Of a stretch of 64,000 nucleotides of DNA, positions 27,641 through 37,073 are shown one piece after another; position 1 is the first letter of the stretch; the number at the start of each line of letters is the position of its first letter. A program made the translations under genes and the position numbers. The stretch spans positions 1 through 64,000 of the forward strand of contig NZ_JAAMQZ010000017.1 in NCBI RefSeq assembly GCF_013522825.1, in the 5' to 3' direction. The notes under the pieces are model-generated. The model ran no database searches. It was not told where the DNA came from and saw only the letters and a program-made list of their open reading frames with translations. The DNA comes from Stutzerimonas stutzeri (GTDB taxonomy: Bacteria > Pseudomonadota > Gammaproteobacteria > Pseudomonadales > Pseudomonadaceae).

Positions 27641-27742
27641 CCCCCTCACGAACGCGCGCAAAACCGCACGACGATTGTCGTGCGCGCTTGTGGAGGCAAG
27701 AATCAGCCTCAGAAAAACCTGCACTCCACCCGAGGAAAACTG

Positions 27743-29026
27743 ATGCCCACGCACCGTTCGCTACTGCTCGCCTGCCTGCTTTGCTGCGCCCCGCTCTGGT
27801 CGGCGCTGGCCAAGCAGCCAAGTGTGGTCGAGGTGTCCCACTGGTGGGTGTCAGAGGGAGAGCGCGCCAGCATCGACGTGATCCGCCATCACACCGAAGC
27901 AAAAGGGCTGGCCTGGTATGAGACAGTCTTCGCCGGCAGCGGCACCAGCCGCTATATGGATATGCTCAAACAACGTGCCGCCAACGGCCAGCCACCCATG
28001 GCGGCGCAGGTGATCGGTTACGACATCCATGACTGGGCCAGCCAGGGCAAACTGGTGATCCTCGACGACATCGCCGCCGCCGAAGAATGGGATGAGGTGG
28101 TGCCCTACGGCATCCAGCATCTTTCCAAATACCAGGGCCACTGGGTCGCCGCGCCGATCAACGCCCATTCGACCAACTGGCTGTGGATCAACCACGCACA
28201 GTTCGCCCGCCTCGGCCTGGAAGCACCCGACACCTGGGCCGACCTGCTCGGCATGCTCGACAAGGCCAAGGCCGCCGGCCTGATCCCCCTGGCCATCGGT
28301 CACGAGGCCTGGGAGCACACCCTTCTGTTCGAATCGGTGGCAGTCGGCGCCGGCGGCGCGGAGTTCTACCGCCGCGCCTTCCTTGAACTGGACCCGAGTG
28401 CCCTCGACGAGGACCTGCTACGTCTCATCTTCCAGCGCATGAGCCAGTTGCGCGGCTACCTCGACCCCGGCTTCGCCAGGCGCAGCTGGGATCAGGCCAC
28501 CGACCTGGTACGCAACGGCCAGGCCCTGCTCCAAGTACAGGGCAGCTGGGTCGATGGCGAATTCCACTTCCATGGCCTGCAGCCGGGGCGCGACTACGAG
28601 TGCCTGCGCTTCCCCGATACCCAAGGCGTGTTTCTCTTCAACAGCGACCAATACATGCTGCTGAGCGACCACCCGGCGGACCCAGACACCCGCCGCACCT
28701 TCGTCAGCACGCTGATGACCATTGCACTGCAACGCGATCTGAACCTCGCCACCGGCGCCGCACCAGCGCGAGTCGACGTACCGCGTGACAGGTTTGACGT
28801 CTGCGGTCGCCAGGCCATCAGCGACCTGCGCGGAGCCAACATGCGTCGCACTCTGATGGGCTCCATCGCCATGGGTAATGCCAATCCAGGCCCGGTCAAG
28901 AATGATATCTACCAAGTGGTCAGCGACCACCTCTACAGCCGTATCGACGATGCCGAGGCCAGTCGGCGCCTACGCGCCGTCATTGCCGCCGCGCGCGCCA
29001 ACGCCACTCAGGAAATCCAGCCATGA
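27743..29026 (+). CDS. Periplasmic sugar-type solute-binding protein coupled to a hybrid kinase
   Basis: The 427-aa protein has a signal peptide (SLLLACLLCCAPLWSALAKQ) and the fold of family 1 extracellular solute-binding proteins: VSHWWVSEGERAS, WVAAPINAHSTNWLWIN, PDTWADLLGMLDKAK, PLAIGHEAWEH, LLQVQGSWVDGEF. GAGGAA precedes the ATG at 27743. No permease or ATPase genes are nearby; instead its stop overlaps the ATG of a hybrid histidine kinase. It is therefore likely a ligand-sensing subunit that touches the kinase periplasmic domain, as TorT does for TorS, rather than a transporter component. The ligand is unknown, perhaps a carbohydrate. Confidence 0.82.
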   Translation: MPTHRSLLLACLLCCAPLWSALAKQPSVVEVSHWWVSEGERASIDVIRHHTEAKGLAWYETVFAGSGTSRYMDMLKQRAANGQPPMAAQVIGYDIHDWASQGKLVILDDIAAAEEWDEVVPYGIQHLSKYQGHWVAAPINAHSTNWLWINHAQFARLGLEAPDTWADLLGMLDKAKAAGLIPLAIGHEAWEHTLLFESVAVGAGGAEFYRRAFLELDPSALDEDLLRLIFQRMSQLRGYLDPGFARRSWDQATDLVRNGQALLQVQGSWVDGEFHFHGLQPGRDYECLRFPDTQGVFLFNSDQYMLLSDHPADPDTRRTFVSTLMTIALQRDLNLATGAAPARVDVPRDRFDVCGRQAISDLRGANMRRTLMGSIAMGNANPGPVKNDIYQVVSDHLYSRIDDAEASRRLRAVIAAARANATQEIQP

Positions 29027-31806
29027 AATTCCTCGACTGCCTGAGCGTCACCAGCAAGAGCGTGCTTCCAGTGATCCTGCTGGGCACACTGTCGGCGATC
29101 ATCACCTTCTATTCGATGCTCAACCTGCGCGCGGTGAACCGCGACTACAGCGCCCTGCTGGAGCGCGACGCCCGCGCGGCCATGCTGATCGACGCCTCAT
29201 TGCTCGACCTAAGCGACGCCAGCCGTCTGGTATTCAGCGTGCTGACCGAGCAGGAAGTGGCCCGCATGCGCGCCACCCAGGAACGCCTGGCGCAGCAGCA
29301 GGCGGCCTTCCGCGACAAGATCGATGCCATCGTACCGCTGATCGACGAGCCCACGCTGCGGCTGGCGAAAATCCGCGAACAGGAGCGCGAAGTGTTCGCT
29401 CTCGCCACGGACATCATCGAGGCGGCAACGCGCTGGCGCGGTGATCGCGCCCTGAACATCATCCACACCCGCTTCGACCCCGGACTGCAAGCACTGCGCA
29501 GCGAAATGGACACGCTGCGCAGCGCCATCGCCAATCACTTTCAGCAGTCCTCGGAGCGCATCGGTGCCACCTCCCGCGCCACCTTGCGAAATACCGCGCA
29601 GGCCTTCGGCCTGGCTCTGGCGACCTTCATCGGTCTGTCCGCCTGGCTGGCACTGACGCAGATCTCGCGACCGATCAACCAGCTGACCCAGGCCATGAGC
29701 CGCCTGAGCCAGCGCGACTACCAGCACCCCATCGCCCATACCGCGCGGCGCGACGAACTCGGTCGCATGGCGCGCACGCTGCTGGGGTTCCGCGACGACA
29801 TGCAACGCGCCGACCGCCTGGAGCTGGAAGTGGCCGCCAGCGCCGAGGTACGCCGCCTGTCACAGCAACTGATGGACCTCACCGACGCCATGCCCGGCGC
29901 GCTATTCCAGCTGCTGGTACGCGCCGACGGCAGCCAGCACTTCGTCTTCCTCAGCGGCAAGGCCGCTGGCTTCATCGGCCCCCAGCGGCTCGGCCCAACG
30001 CCCTCGGGCCTGCTGCTGGACGAGGTACGCGCACCACTCACCGCCGAGACACTGGTGGCTATCGAACAGCTCATAGCCCACAGCCGCGCCAGTCTGGAAC
30101 CGCTCGACTTCGACCTGCTGGTGACCCTGGACGGGCGGCATTTCTGGCTTAAAACCCTGGCCAGCGCTCGTCGCACGGAAGATGGCGGCACCCTGTTCAA
30201 TGGGGTGTGGCTGGACGTCAGCGAGAGCAAGGCACAAGCCAGTGCTCTGGAACATGCCAAGGAGCAGGCCGAGCAGGCAGCCCAGGCCAAGACCGCCTTC
30301 CTCGCGACCATGAGTCACGAGATCCGTACGCCGATGAACGCCATCATCGGCCTCACGCAACTGAGTCTGCGCCACCCTCTGGAGCCTGAACTGTGTGGGC
30401 GCCTGGAAAATATTCTGCGCGCCGGCCAGCACCTGCTCGGCATCATCAACGACATTCTTGATTTCTCGAAAAGCGACAGCGGCCACCTGCAAGCCGAACG
30501 GATCGCCTTCGTGCCCCAGCATATTCTTGACGGCGTGCAGCAGATGGTCGCCGAGCACGCCGGTGAAAAGGGCCTGGAGCTGCGAATCGAACCGGCCGGG
30601 CACCTGCCAACGCTGCTCGGCGACCCGCTGCGCATCAGCCAGATCCTGCTCAACTACGCCAACAACGCCGTCAAGTTCAGCACGCATGGCGTGGTTCACC
30701 TCAGCCTCGACCTGCGGCACAGCGCGCAGGGATCGGCCTACCTGTATGGCGAGGTCAAGGATCAGGGGATCGGCCTCAGCGAGGAACAGCAGATCCATCT
30801 ATTCCAGCCTTTCCAGCAAGCCGACAGCAGTATCACTCGACGCTTCGGTGGCACCGGTCTGGGTCTGGCCATCTCGCGTAATCTGGCGCAACTGCTGGGC
30901 GGCGAGGTAGGCATGTGCAGTCAGCCTGGCGAGGGCAGCACCTTCTGGTTCCGCGTGCGGGTCGAAGAGATACCGCCAGTCACCGTCGAAGCCCCGCAGG
31001 AACCAGCCCCGATCTCGCCACAAAACCTGCAAGGTCTGCGCCTGCTGCTGGTGGACGACAATGAGCTCAACCGACTGGTGGCCAGCGAACTGCTACGCGA
31101 GGCCGGCATCCAGCTCGACCAGGCCCAGGGTGGCCGGCACGCGCTCGACCTGCTGCGTCAGTCTCCGGACAACACCTACGCAGCCGTGCTGATGGACATG
31201 ATGATGCCCGAACTGGATGGTCTAAGCGCCACCCGCCAGCTACGCCGCGAGCCGCGCTTCGCCCAGCTGCCAGTGATTGCCATGACAGCCAATGCCAGCC
31301 AGGAGGACGTCGAGCAATGCCTGGCCGCCGGTATGAACGCCCACGTAGCCAAGCCCATCGACGAACAACTGCTGTGGAAGGCGCTGATCCGCCATTGCCT
31401 GACGCCGCAAGAGGTTTCCGAATGGGTGCCGCCGCCCCCGCCGGTACGTCCTGCAACCCCCGTCGTCGACTTCGACCCAAGGCCACTGGAACATCTGCGC
31501 CAGCTGATCAGCAACGAGCGTTTCAGCCGCATGCTGGAAATGCTGGTCGAGGACTGCGAGCGACGCGGCGAGCTGTTCGGTGCCATTGCCATCGGCCAGG
31601 CCTGCGATCCGGCAACACTACGGCAGAACGCCCACGACCTGATCGGTACCGCCGGACACGCCGGCCTCCAGCACCTGGGCCAGCTGGGCCGCGCCCTGCA
31701 CGAGGCACTACGCGACGCCGATCAGGACGAGGTGCGCCGCCAGGCACTGGCGATTCAGCAAGCCGCGAATGACGCTGCCGAAGCCCTGCGGCGGCACTTC
31801 ACCTAG
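29023..31806 (+). CDS. Hybrid sensor histidine kinase with HAMP, PAS-like, REC and Hpt domains (TorS-like)
   Basis: The 927-aa inner-membrane protein has TM1 (about 12-34), a helical periplasmic sensor (35-190), TM2 (about 192-212), HAMP (213-265), a PAS-like region (280-400), HisKA with phospho-acceptor His432 (TMSHEIRTPMNA), HATPase (NNAVKF, DQGIGLS, GGTGLGLAIS), a receiver with Asp725 (VLMDMMMPELDG), and a C-terminal Hpt with His871 (QNAHDLIGTAGH). This is the full phosphorelay set of TorS/ArcB-type kinases. It overlaps the binding-protein gene by 4 nt. The output regulator may be the AraC-type response regulator at 34272. Confidence 0.9.
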   Translation: MKFLDCLSVTSKSVLPVILLGTLSAIITFYSMLNLRAVNRDYSALLERDARAAMLIDASLLDLSDASRLVFSVLTEQEVARMRATQERLAQQQAAFRDKIDAIVPLIDEPTLRLAKIREQEREVFALATDIIEAATRWRGDRALNIIHTRFDPGLQALRSEMDTLRSAIANHFQQSSERIGATSRATLRNTAQAFGLALATFIGLSAWLALTQISRPINQLTQAMSRLSQRDYQHPIAHTARRDELGRMARTLLGFRDDMQRADRLELEVAASAEVRRLSQQLMDLTDAMPGALFQLLVRADGSQHFVFLSGKAAGFIGPQRLGPTPSGLLLDEVRAPLTAETLVAIEQLIAHSRASLEPLDFDLLVTLDGRHFWLKTLASARRTEDGGTLFNGVWLDVSESKAQASALEHAKEQAEQAAQAKTAFLATMSHEIRTPMNAIIGLTQLSLRHPLEPELCGRLENILRAGQHLLGIINDILDFSKSDSGHLQAERIAFVPQHILDGVQQMVAEHAGEKGLELRIEPAGHLPTLLGDPLRISQILLNYANNAVKFSTHGVVHLSLDLRHSAQGSAYLYGEVKDQGIGLSEEQQIHLFQPFQQADSSITRRFGGTGLGLAISRNLAQLLGGEVGMCSQPGEGSTFWFRVRVEEIPPVTVEAPQEPAPISPQNLQGLRLLLVDDNELNRLVASELLREAGIQLDQAQGGRHALDLLRQSPDNTYAAVLMDMMMPELDGLSATRQLRREPRFAQLPVIAMTANASQEDVEQCLAAGMNAHVAKPIDEQLLWKALIRHCLTPQEVSEWVPPPPPVRPATPVVDFDPRPLEHLRQLISNERFSRMLEMLVEDCERRGELFGAIAIGQACDPATLRQNAHDLIGTAGHAGLQHLGQLGRALHEALRDADQDEVRRQALAIQQAANDAAEALRRHFT

Positions 31807-31881
31807 TGGCGCGCGCGGCCTGTCATTCGCGTACATACACCTCTGCCGAGGGGTCAGGAAACTACGCACTCGAACCCAGCC

Positions 31882-34275
31882 TCAGCCCAGTTTCATCTCC
31901 CTCGCAATAGGGCCGGGCTGAGGGTCACCGGACTGACCACACAGTCGCTCGATACAGGACAACAACTCCTCGGCGCTGACCGGCTTGAGCAGCTCGGCGT
32001 CGAAACGCAGCCGCTCGCCGTTGTTCTCGGCGCGTGCCGGCGAGGCCGAGTAGAGCAGCACCGGCAGGCCCGGTCGATGGCGGCGCACCTCACGCAGCAG
32101 CGCCCAGCCGTCCATGCCCGGCATGAACTGATCGGTGATCACCAGATCGACGTCCGCCCAGGCGATGGACGCCAGCGCCTCTTCGCCGCTGCCCGCCAGG
32201 GTCACGTCATAGCCGTGGCCGGCGATCAGGTCGCCAAGAAACTCCCGTGTCAGCTCGACGTCTTCCACCAGCAGGATGCGCCGCCCCGCACCATCACTGG
32301 CCGTTGCGTGAGCGTCGTGAAAGACCTGCTCCACCGCTTCCTCGGAAGCGCTCTGCACCCGCAGCACGAAGCTGAACAGCGTGCCGCCGCCGGGCCTGTC
32401 CTCGAAGGCCAGCGTGCTGTCCATCTGTCGCAGCAAGTCGTCGACTATCGCCAGGCCAAGACCGAACCCCTCGACACCGTGGACGTTGCCGCCGCGCTGG
32501 AACGGTCGCAGCAACTGCTCGCGAACGTCCGCCGTCAGCCCGATGCCATTGTCCGCCACGCTGAAACGCAGGGAGAAACCTTGTTTCTCGGCCCCGAGAT
32601 TCTCCACCCGCAGCACGATCAGCCCCTCGCGGGTGAACTTGCTGGCATTTCCCAGCAGGTTGACCAGCACCCGGCGCAACTGCCGGAAGTCGGCCTGTAC
32701 CAGCAGCGGCAGATCGGTCGCGAACTGGCAATCCAGGCGATTACCCTGGCGCTGGGCAAGAAAATGCGCCTCGCTGCCGATCTCGTGCAGGAAGCCGTAG
32801 AGGTAACCCGGCGCCAGTACCAGCTCCTCCTGTGACAACTCGCCCCGTGAAAACTCCAGCAGCTCGTCGATCAGCTCCAGTTGCAGACGCGCGTTGCGCT
32901 CGATGCGCTGCGGGTAGTCCTGGATACCCTCATCGTTGATCAGGCGGGTATAGTTGATAATGCCGCTCAACGGCGAACGCAGGTCATGGCTGATCCGCGC
33001 CAACAGCGCGCTGCGCGCCTTCAGCGATTCGCGCAACTGCTCGGTTCGCCGCGCCACCGTGCTTTCCAGATGCTGCTGCTCGGCTGCCCGCAACGCTTCC
33101 AACTCGGCGCTGACGAGCCGGGCATCACGCCGGGTACGGGTGAATTCCGAGATCAGGGTAAAGAACAACAGCACCGCCCCCATCAGCCCCGAAGCCAGAT
33201 CAAGCTGATCCTCGCCATACGACCAGGGCGCAGGCTGGCCATCGAGGAACAGCAGTGGCATGAGTCCCTGGACCACCAGCAAGGCAGTCAGCGCCCAGCC
33301 CAGCCAACTCAGCCGCAGCCCGTGCCACCAGACGCCCAGGCACAGCAGCGGCACCAGCATGTAGAAACCCCAGCGCAACGTACTGAACAGGTTGCGGCTG
33401 CCGACAAAGTCGAACACCGTGCCGCCCAGCAACAGTACGCCCACCGCCAGCGAGTAGAGAATCAGCGGCGCGCGCCAGAGCGGCGGCAAACGAGGCACCT
33501 GGAACAGGATGCCTATGTAGAGCATGAACAGTAGCGCGGCGCAGCCGGACAGCACGCCCACCAGCTCGCGCGACCAGGGCAACAGCGCCGGCAGGTAGAA
33601 CAGGTAGCCGTTGACCACACCGGTCAGCAACAGGTAGGCCAGGCTCGACAGCGCATTGGCCAGCAGCAGCATGGAACGTATCTGCACGCCGACGATCAGG
33701 CCGAACGGCACGATCAGCAACATGATCCCCAGCACCACACCATCGATCAGGCTGGCACGCTCGCCGCTGCGCAAGCGTTGCTCCTCACTGTGCAGGCGTG
33801 GCGCCACGGCCAACAGGCTGCGGCTGGCGACTCTCACCATTACCTCGCGCTCTTCCCCGGCCATGACCAGTAGCGGGAACAACGGTTGGCGCTGCTGCAC
33901 GCTCCATTCCGGCAACGGATAAACACTGCCGGCGCGCATCTCATGCCATTGCCCGTCCTGGTGCTGGAAGACCTGCACCTGCTCCAGACGCGGCTCGCCG
34001 ACCTGCAGCCAGGCATGACAGAACTCCGTGCCCGGATTGCGCACCTGCAGGCGCAACCAGAAGGCCGAATAGCTGAAGCTGTACGGGAAGGCACCCCGAT
34101 GCAGCGCCTGGAAGCGCTCCGCAGGAAGCCGGCTCACGACGTCCACCGTCAGTGCGCCGCCGGGGTCCTCGAACAGTAGCACTGTCTCTTGCAGCGCCAA
34201 CCGGCAATCGCTATCCCCCGCCTGTGACGGCAGCGACGCGGACAACAGCAGCAACAGCAACAACAGTCGGCTCAT
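31882..34275 (-). CDS. 7TMR-DISM hybrid histidine kinase
   Basis: The 797-aa protein has a signal peptide, a 7TMR-DISMED2 extracellular domain (about 25-155; FSYSAFWLRLQVRNP), a seven-helix DISM block (about 175-385), a coiled linker (AELEALRAAEQQHLESTVAR), HisKA with His430 (RISHDLRSPLSG), HATPase (NLLGNASKFT, DNGIGL, GFGLGLAIV) and a receiver with Asp715 (LVITDQFMPGMDG). DISMED2 domains often bind carbohydrates or similar ligands. It overlaps the upstream response regulator by 4 nt and ends convergent with the preceding kinase, 76 bases away. No Hpt domain is present, so it may use the Hpt of the neighbour. Confidence 0.9.
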   Translation of the reverse strand: MSRLLLLLLLLSASLPSQAGDSDCRLALQETVLLFEDPGGALTVDVVSRLPAERFQALHRGAFPYSFSYSAFWLRLQVRNPGTEFCHAWLQVGEPRLEQVQVFQHQDGQWHEMRAGSVYPLPEWSVQQRQPLFPLLVMAGEEREVMVRVASRSLLAVAPRLHSEEQRLRSGERASLIDGVVLGIMLLIVPFGLIVGVQIRSMLLLANALSSLAYLLLTGVVNGYLFYLPALLPWSRELVGVLSGCAALLFMLYIGILFQVPRLPPLWRAPLILYSLAVGVLLLGGTVFDFVGSRNLFSTLRWGFYMLVPLLCLGVWWHGLRLSWLGWALTALLVVQGLMPLLFLDGQPAPWSYGEDQLDLASGLMGAVLLFFTLISEFTRTRRDARLVSAELEALRAAEQQHLESTVARRTEQLRESLKARSALLARISHDLRSPLSGIINYTRLINDEGIQDYPQRIERNARLQLELIDELLEFSRGELSQEELVLAPGYLYGFLHEIGSEAHFLAQRQGNRLDCQFATDLPLLVQADFRQLRRVLVNLLGNASKFTREGLIVLRVENLGAEKQGFSLRFSVADNGIGLTADVREQLLRPFQRGGNVHGVEGFGLGLAIVDDLLRQMDSTLAFEDRPGGGTLFSFVLRVQSASEEAVEQVFHDAHATASDGAGRRILLVEDVELTREFLGDLIAGHGYDVTLAGSGEEALASIAWADVDLVITDQFMPGMDGWALLREVRRHRPGLPVLLYSASPARAENNGERLRFDAELLKPVSAEELLSCIERLCGQSGDPQPGPIAREMKLG

Positions 34276-35048
34276 GTATGGCTTCGCAGCCGCTCGCGGA
34301 ACTGACTCGGCGTCACACCGTGGCGCGCACGGAATGCCGTCGTGAAGTTACAGGCACTGCGAAAACCGATCTGCTCGGAGATGTCTTGCACACTCATGCC
34401 GCTGTCGGCCAGCAGCTCTTGACCTCGGCGCATTCGCAGCTCGCGCACATAGGCGAACACCGAGGTTCCCAGATGACTGCGGAAGATGGTCGACAGGCGT
34501 TTGTCGTGAGTACCGACCTTGCGCGCGATATCCGCCAACTGCGGCAAGTCCGCAAGTTCCTGAGCGATCAGACGTAGCGCCGCTTGCAGAATCAACTGTT
34601 CTGCATCCACCACATCCGACTGCTCTTGCGCGGGCTGAGCCGGTCGGGCGCGACGTGCCAGTTGCAAGTGCACGCGCATGCGAGCCAGCACCTCGGCTGG
34701 CTCGAACGGCTTGAGTACGTAATCCACGCCACCCAGCTCAAGCCCTTCCAGGCGCTCCTCAAGCGAGCCGGCCGAGGTCAGGAAGATCACCGGCACATCG
34801 CGAGAGGTCGGCGACTCGCGCAACAGACGACACAGGGTGAAACCGTTCATCTGCGGCATATGCACGTCGAGCAGGATCAGGTCGGGGCGCAGCGCCAGAG
34901 CCCGTTGCAGTCCCTGGCGGGCCTCACTGGCCAGCGACAGCCGCCAACCCTGGGCGCGAATCTGCTGCAGCAGCAGTTTCAGCCCCTCTGGCGTGTCGTC
35001 GATTACCAGGATCAGCGGGGTATGGCCAATATCTTTGCTCGCGAACAT
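34272..35048 (-). CDS. Response regulator with AraC-type DNA-binding domain
   Basis: About 258 aa. The receiver domain (LILVIDDTPEGLKLLL, phospho-acceptor Asp61 in LILLDVHMPQMNG, VIFLTSAG, VLKPFEPAEV) is followed by an AraC/XylS helix-turn-helix (LADIARKVGTHDKRLSTIFR, VQDISEQIGFRSACNFTTAF). The ATG at 35048 is preferred; a TTG at 35066 is in frame. It is the first gene of a two-gene operon with the DISM kinase and is the only DNA-binding regulator among the two-component genes here, so both kinases may signal to it. Confidence 0.88.
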   Translation of the reverse strand: MFASKDIGHTPLILVIDDTPEGLKLLLQQIRAQGWRLSLASEARQGLQRALALRPDLILLDVHMPQMNGFTLCRLLRESPTSRDVPVIFLTSAGSLEERLEGLELGGVDYVLKPFEPAEVLARMRVHLQLARRARPAQPAQEQSDVVDAEQLILQAALRLIAQELADLPQLADIARKVGTHDKRLSTIFRSHLGTSVFAYVRELRMRRGQELLADSGMSVQDISEQIGFRSACNFTTAFRARHGVTPSQFRERLRSHT

Positions 35049-35179
35049 GACAACTTGTTCTCTCAAGTCGAAGGGCAGGTTCTTCGGCGATGTCCTCCTC
35101 TGGCAAAGGTCACGCCCTCTTATTCAAAAGCCCAGATGCAAAGCGGCAAATAAGATAGCGCAATAATACGGAGGGAATA

Positions 35180-36178
35180 ATGAGCGAACGTTCTCCCAGG
35201 GCGAACAGAGCGTCCCAAAAACAACAACCAAAAACCTCGACTACAGCAAGAACCCTGGGCGATCTCTACTGGTACGCCCAAGTCGTCGAAGCCGGGAGCT
35301 TTTCTGGCGCAGCCGAACGCACCGGGATCGCCAAATCCAGCCTCAGCCGGCGCATCGCCCAGCTCGAACAGGTACTCAAGGTGCAGTTGCTCAACCGCAG
35401 CACCCGCCTGTTTGCCATGACCACGGTCGGTGAGCAGATCTATCGGCACGCACTGGAGATGATCTCAGCCCTGGAGGCTGCACTTCAGTGCGCAGTGGAA
35501 ACCAACAACACGCCATCCGGCTTGATTCGGCTGGCGGCTCCCAGCGCACTAGCGGATTGGGTTCTGGGCGCTATGGCTGAATTCCAGCGTAGCCACCCGA
35601 GAGTACAGTTCGCGCTGATCCTGGAAGACCGGCCAGTGGATCTCGCCACCCAACGCCTCGATCTGGCACTGAACCTGAACGAGGTACCCGAAGACAGTAA
35701 TATCGTAGCCCGCCCACTCGCCGAATTATCCATGGTGATCGTGGGCAGCCCCGCATTGCTGACGAGCCTGGGCAACCCATCAACGCTGGACGGCATCGCT
35801 GACAACAACCTCTTGACGCTCGGAGCCAACACTCAGCCCCAAGCCTGGCGACTACAGAGTGGGCCACGAGAAATCCATCAGCCAGCATTGCTCGCCGAAA
35901 ATACCCAGACACTACTCAAAGCCGCCCGTGCCGGGCTGGGTCTGGCCTGCTTGCCACTTTATGCCTGCAGTACAGACTTGGCCGCACAGAACCTGAAACT
36001 GGCCTGCCCCAGTGAGCATTTACCACCTGCCACTCTTTACGCCCTGACACCACCATACAAAGGCATTACTTCTACGGCCCGACAACTGATTGAGAGTATG
36101 CGTCACGCTCTTACCAACGATCTTCAGGGTATCGAATTCAACTCCAGAGGCAGTGATCAACCGACCTGCTGGAGCTGA
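35180..36178 (+). CDS. LysR-family transcriptional regulator
   Basis: The 332-aa protein has an N-terminal winged helix-turn-helix (YAQVVEAGSFSGAAERTGIA, KSSLSRRIAQLEQVLKVQLL) and a C-terminal substrate-binding-like effector domain (LIRLAAPSALADW, IVGSPALLTSLGNP, ARAGLGLACLPLYAC). GGAGGG lies just before the ATG at 35180. The last residues (QPTCWS and stop) are encoded by the decayed cmoB copy, so the native C-terminus was cut or altered at the insertion boundary. It is divergent from the AraC-type response regulator with 131 bases between. The target is unknown; the GC content is lower than in neighbouring genes. Confidence 0.88.
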   Translation: MSERSPRANRASQKQQPKTSTTARTLGDLYWYAQVVEAGSFSGAAERTGIAKSSLSRRIAQLEQVLKVQLLNRSTRLFAMTTVGEQIYRHALEMISALEAALQCAVETNNTPSGLIRLAAPSALADWVLGAMAEFQRSHPRVQFALILEDRPVDLATQRLDLALNLNEVPEDSNIVARPLAELSMVIVGSPALLTSLGNPSTLDGIADNNLLTLGANTQPQAWRLQSGPREIHQPALLAENTQTLLKAARAGLGLACLPLYACSTDLAAQNLKLACPSEHLPPATLYALTPPYKGITSTARQLIESMRHALTNDLQGIEFNSRGSDQPTCWS

Positions 36179-36308
36179 AAGACTGCCTGCTCAGGAGCGA
36201 TGAGCAGGTGCAGAAACTCCGGGTGACCGAGGCAACGAAAGCACCACGCTGGCGCCGGAAGATCACCGCGCACAGATACGTGCGGTGCTGATCGCGCGCA
36301 AGGCCTGA
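36162..36308 (+). pseudogene. Remnant of a cmoB 3' end next to pdxJ
   Basis: The sequence CTGCTGGAGCTGAAAGACTG and the following 100 bases align with cmoB around 27217-27335. Then about 200 bases are deleted (short ATGCG/ATACG homology at the joint), and the last 30 bases (GTGCGGTGCTGATCGCGCGC, AAGGCCTGA) match the cmoB end. Frame is lost by small indels. It is the right-hand half of the duplicated cmoB/pdxJ junction. Confidence 0.8.
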
Positions 36309-36326
36309 GCCTGCGCGCCAAAAGCA

Positions 36327-37073
36327 TCAAGCCCGCGGCGCAGCGGCCAGGATCAGCTGCTTCATCTCCATAACGGCCTGTTTGAAGCCGACGAACAGCG
36401 CATGGGCAACGATCGCATGGCCGATGTTCAGCTCGTTGATGCCCTCAATCGCAGCGATGGCTTCGGCATTGTGGTAATGCAGCCCGTGGCCGGCATTGAC
36501 GATCAGGCCATGGCCCAGCCCCGCTTCCACGCCCTCGCGAATGCGCGCCAGCTCGACGGCACGTTCGGCGGCACCCTGGGCATCGGCATAGCGCCCGGTA
36601 TGCAGCTCGATGGCCGGCGCGCCCAGGCGGGCGGCGGCCTCGATCTGACGCGGATCGGCGTCGATGAACAGCGATACCTGCGCACCACAGGCAGTCATGC
36701 GGTCGATGGCGTCACGGATGCGCGACTCCTGCCCCGCCACGTCCAGCCCACCTTCGGTGGTGAGCTCCTGCCGGGTTTCCGGGACCAGGCAGACATGCTC
36801 CGGTCGCAGCTGCTCGGCGAAGGCGAGCATGGCCTCGGTAACGCCCATCTCGAAGTTCATCCGCGTCTGCAACGCATCCTTCATCATCAGAACGTCGCGC
36901 TCTTGGATATGTCGGCGATCCTCGCGCAGATGCACGGTAATGCCGTCCGCGCCGGCCTCCTCGGCATCCAGGGCGGCCTTGAGCGGGTCGGGATAGCGGG
37001 TGCCGCGCGCCTGGCGCAGTGTCGCGACGTGATCGACGTTGACACCGAGCAGAATTCGATTGGCTTCAGTCAC
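36327..37073 (-). CDS. pdxJ: PdxJ, pyridoxine 5'-phosphate synthase
   Basis: The 248-aa TIM-barrel enzyme condenses 1-deoxyxylulose 5-phosphate and 3-amino-2-oxopropyl phosphate into pyridoxine 5'-phosphate. Signature: [85 protein letters not shown] and [13 protein letters not shown]. The length is normal. Its start overlaps the recO stop by 8 nt, the conserved recO-pdxJ coupling. Confidence 0.96.
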   Translation of the reverse strand: MTEANRILLGVNVDHVATLRQARGTRYPDPLKAALDAEEAGADGITVHLREDRRHIQERDVLMMKDALQTRMNFEMGVTEAMLAFAEQLRPEHVCLVPETRQELTTEGGLDVAGQESRIRDAIDRMTACGAQVSLFIDADPRQIEAAARLGAPAIELHTGRYADAQGAAERAVELARIREGVEAGLGHGLIVNAGHGLHYHNAEAIAAIEGINELNIGHAIVAHALFVGFKQAVMEMKQLILAAAPRA

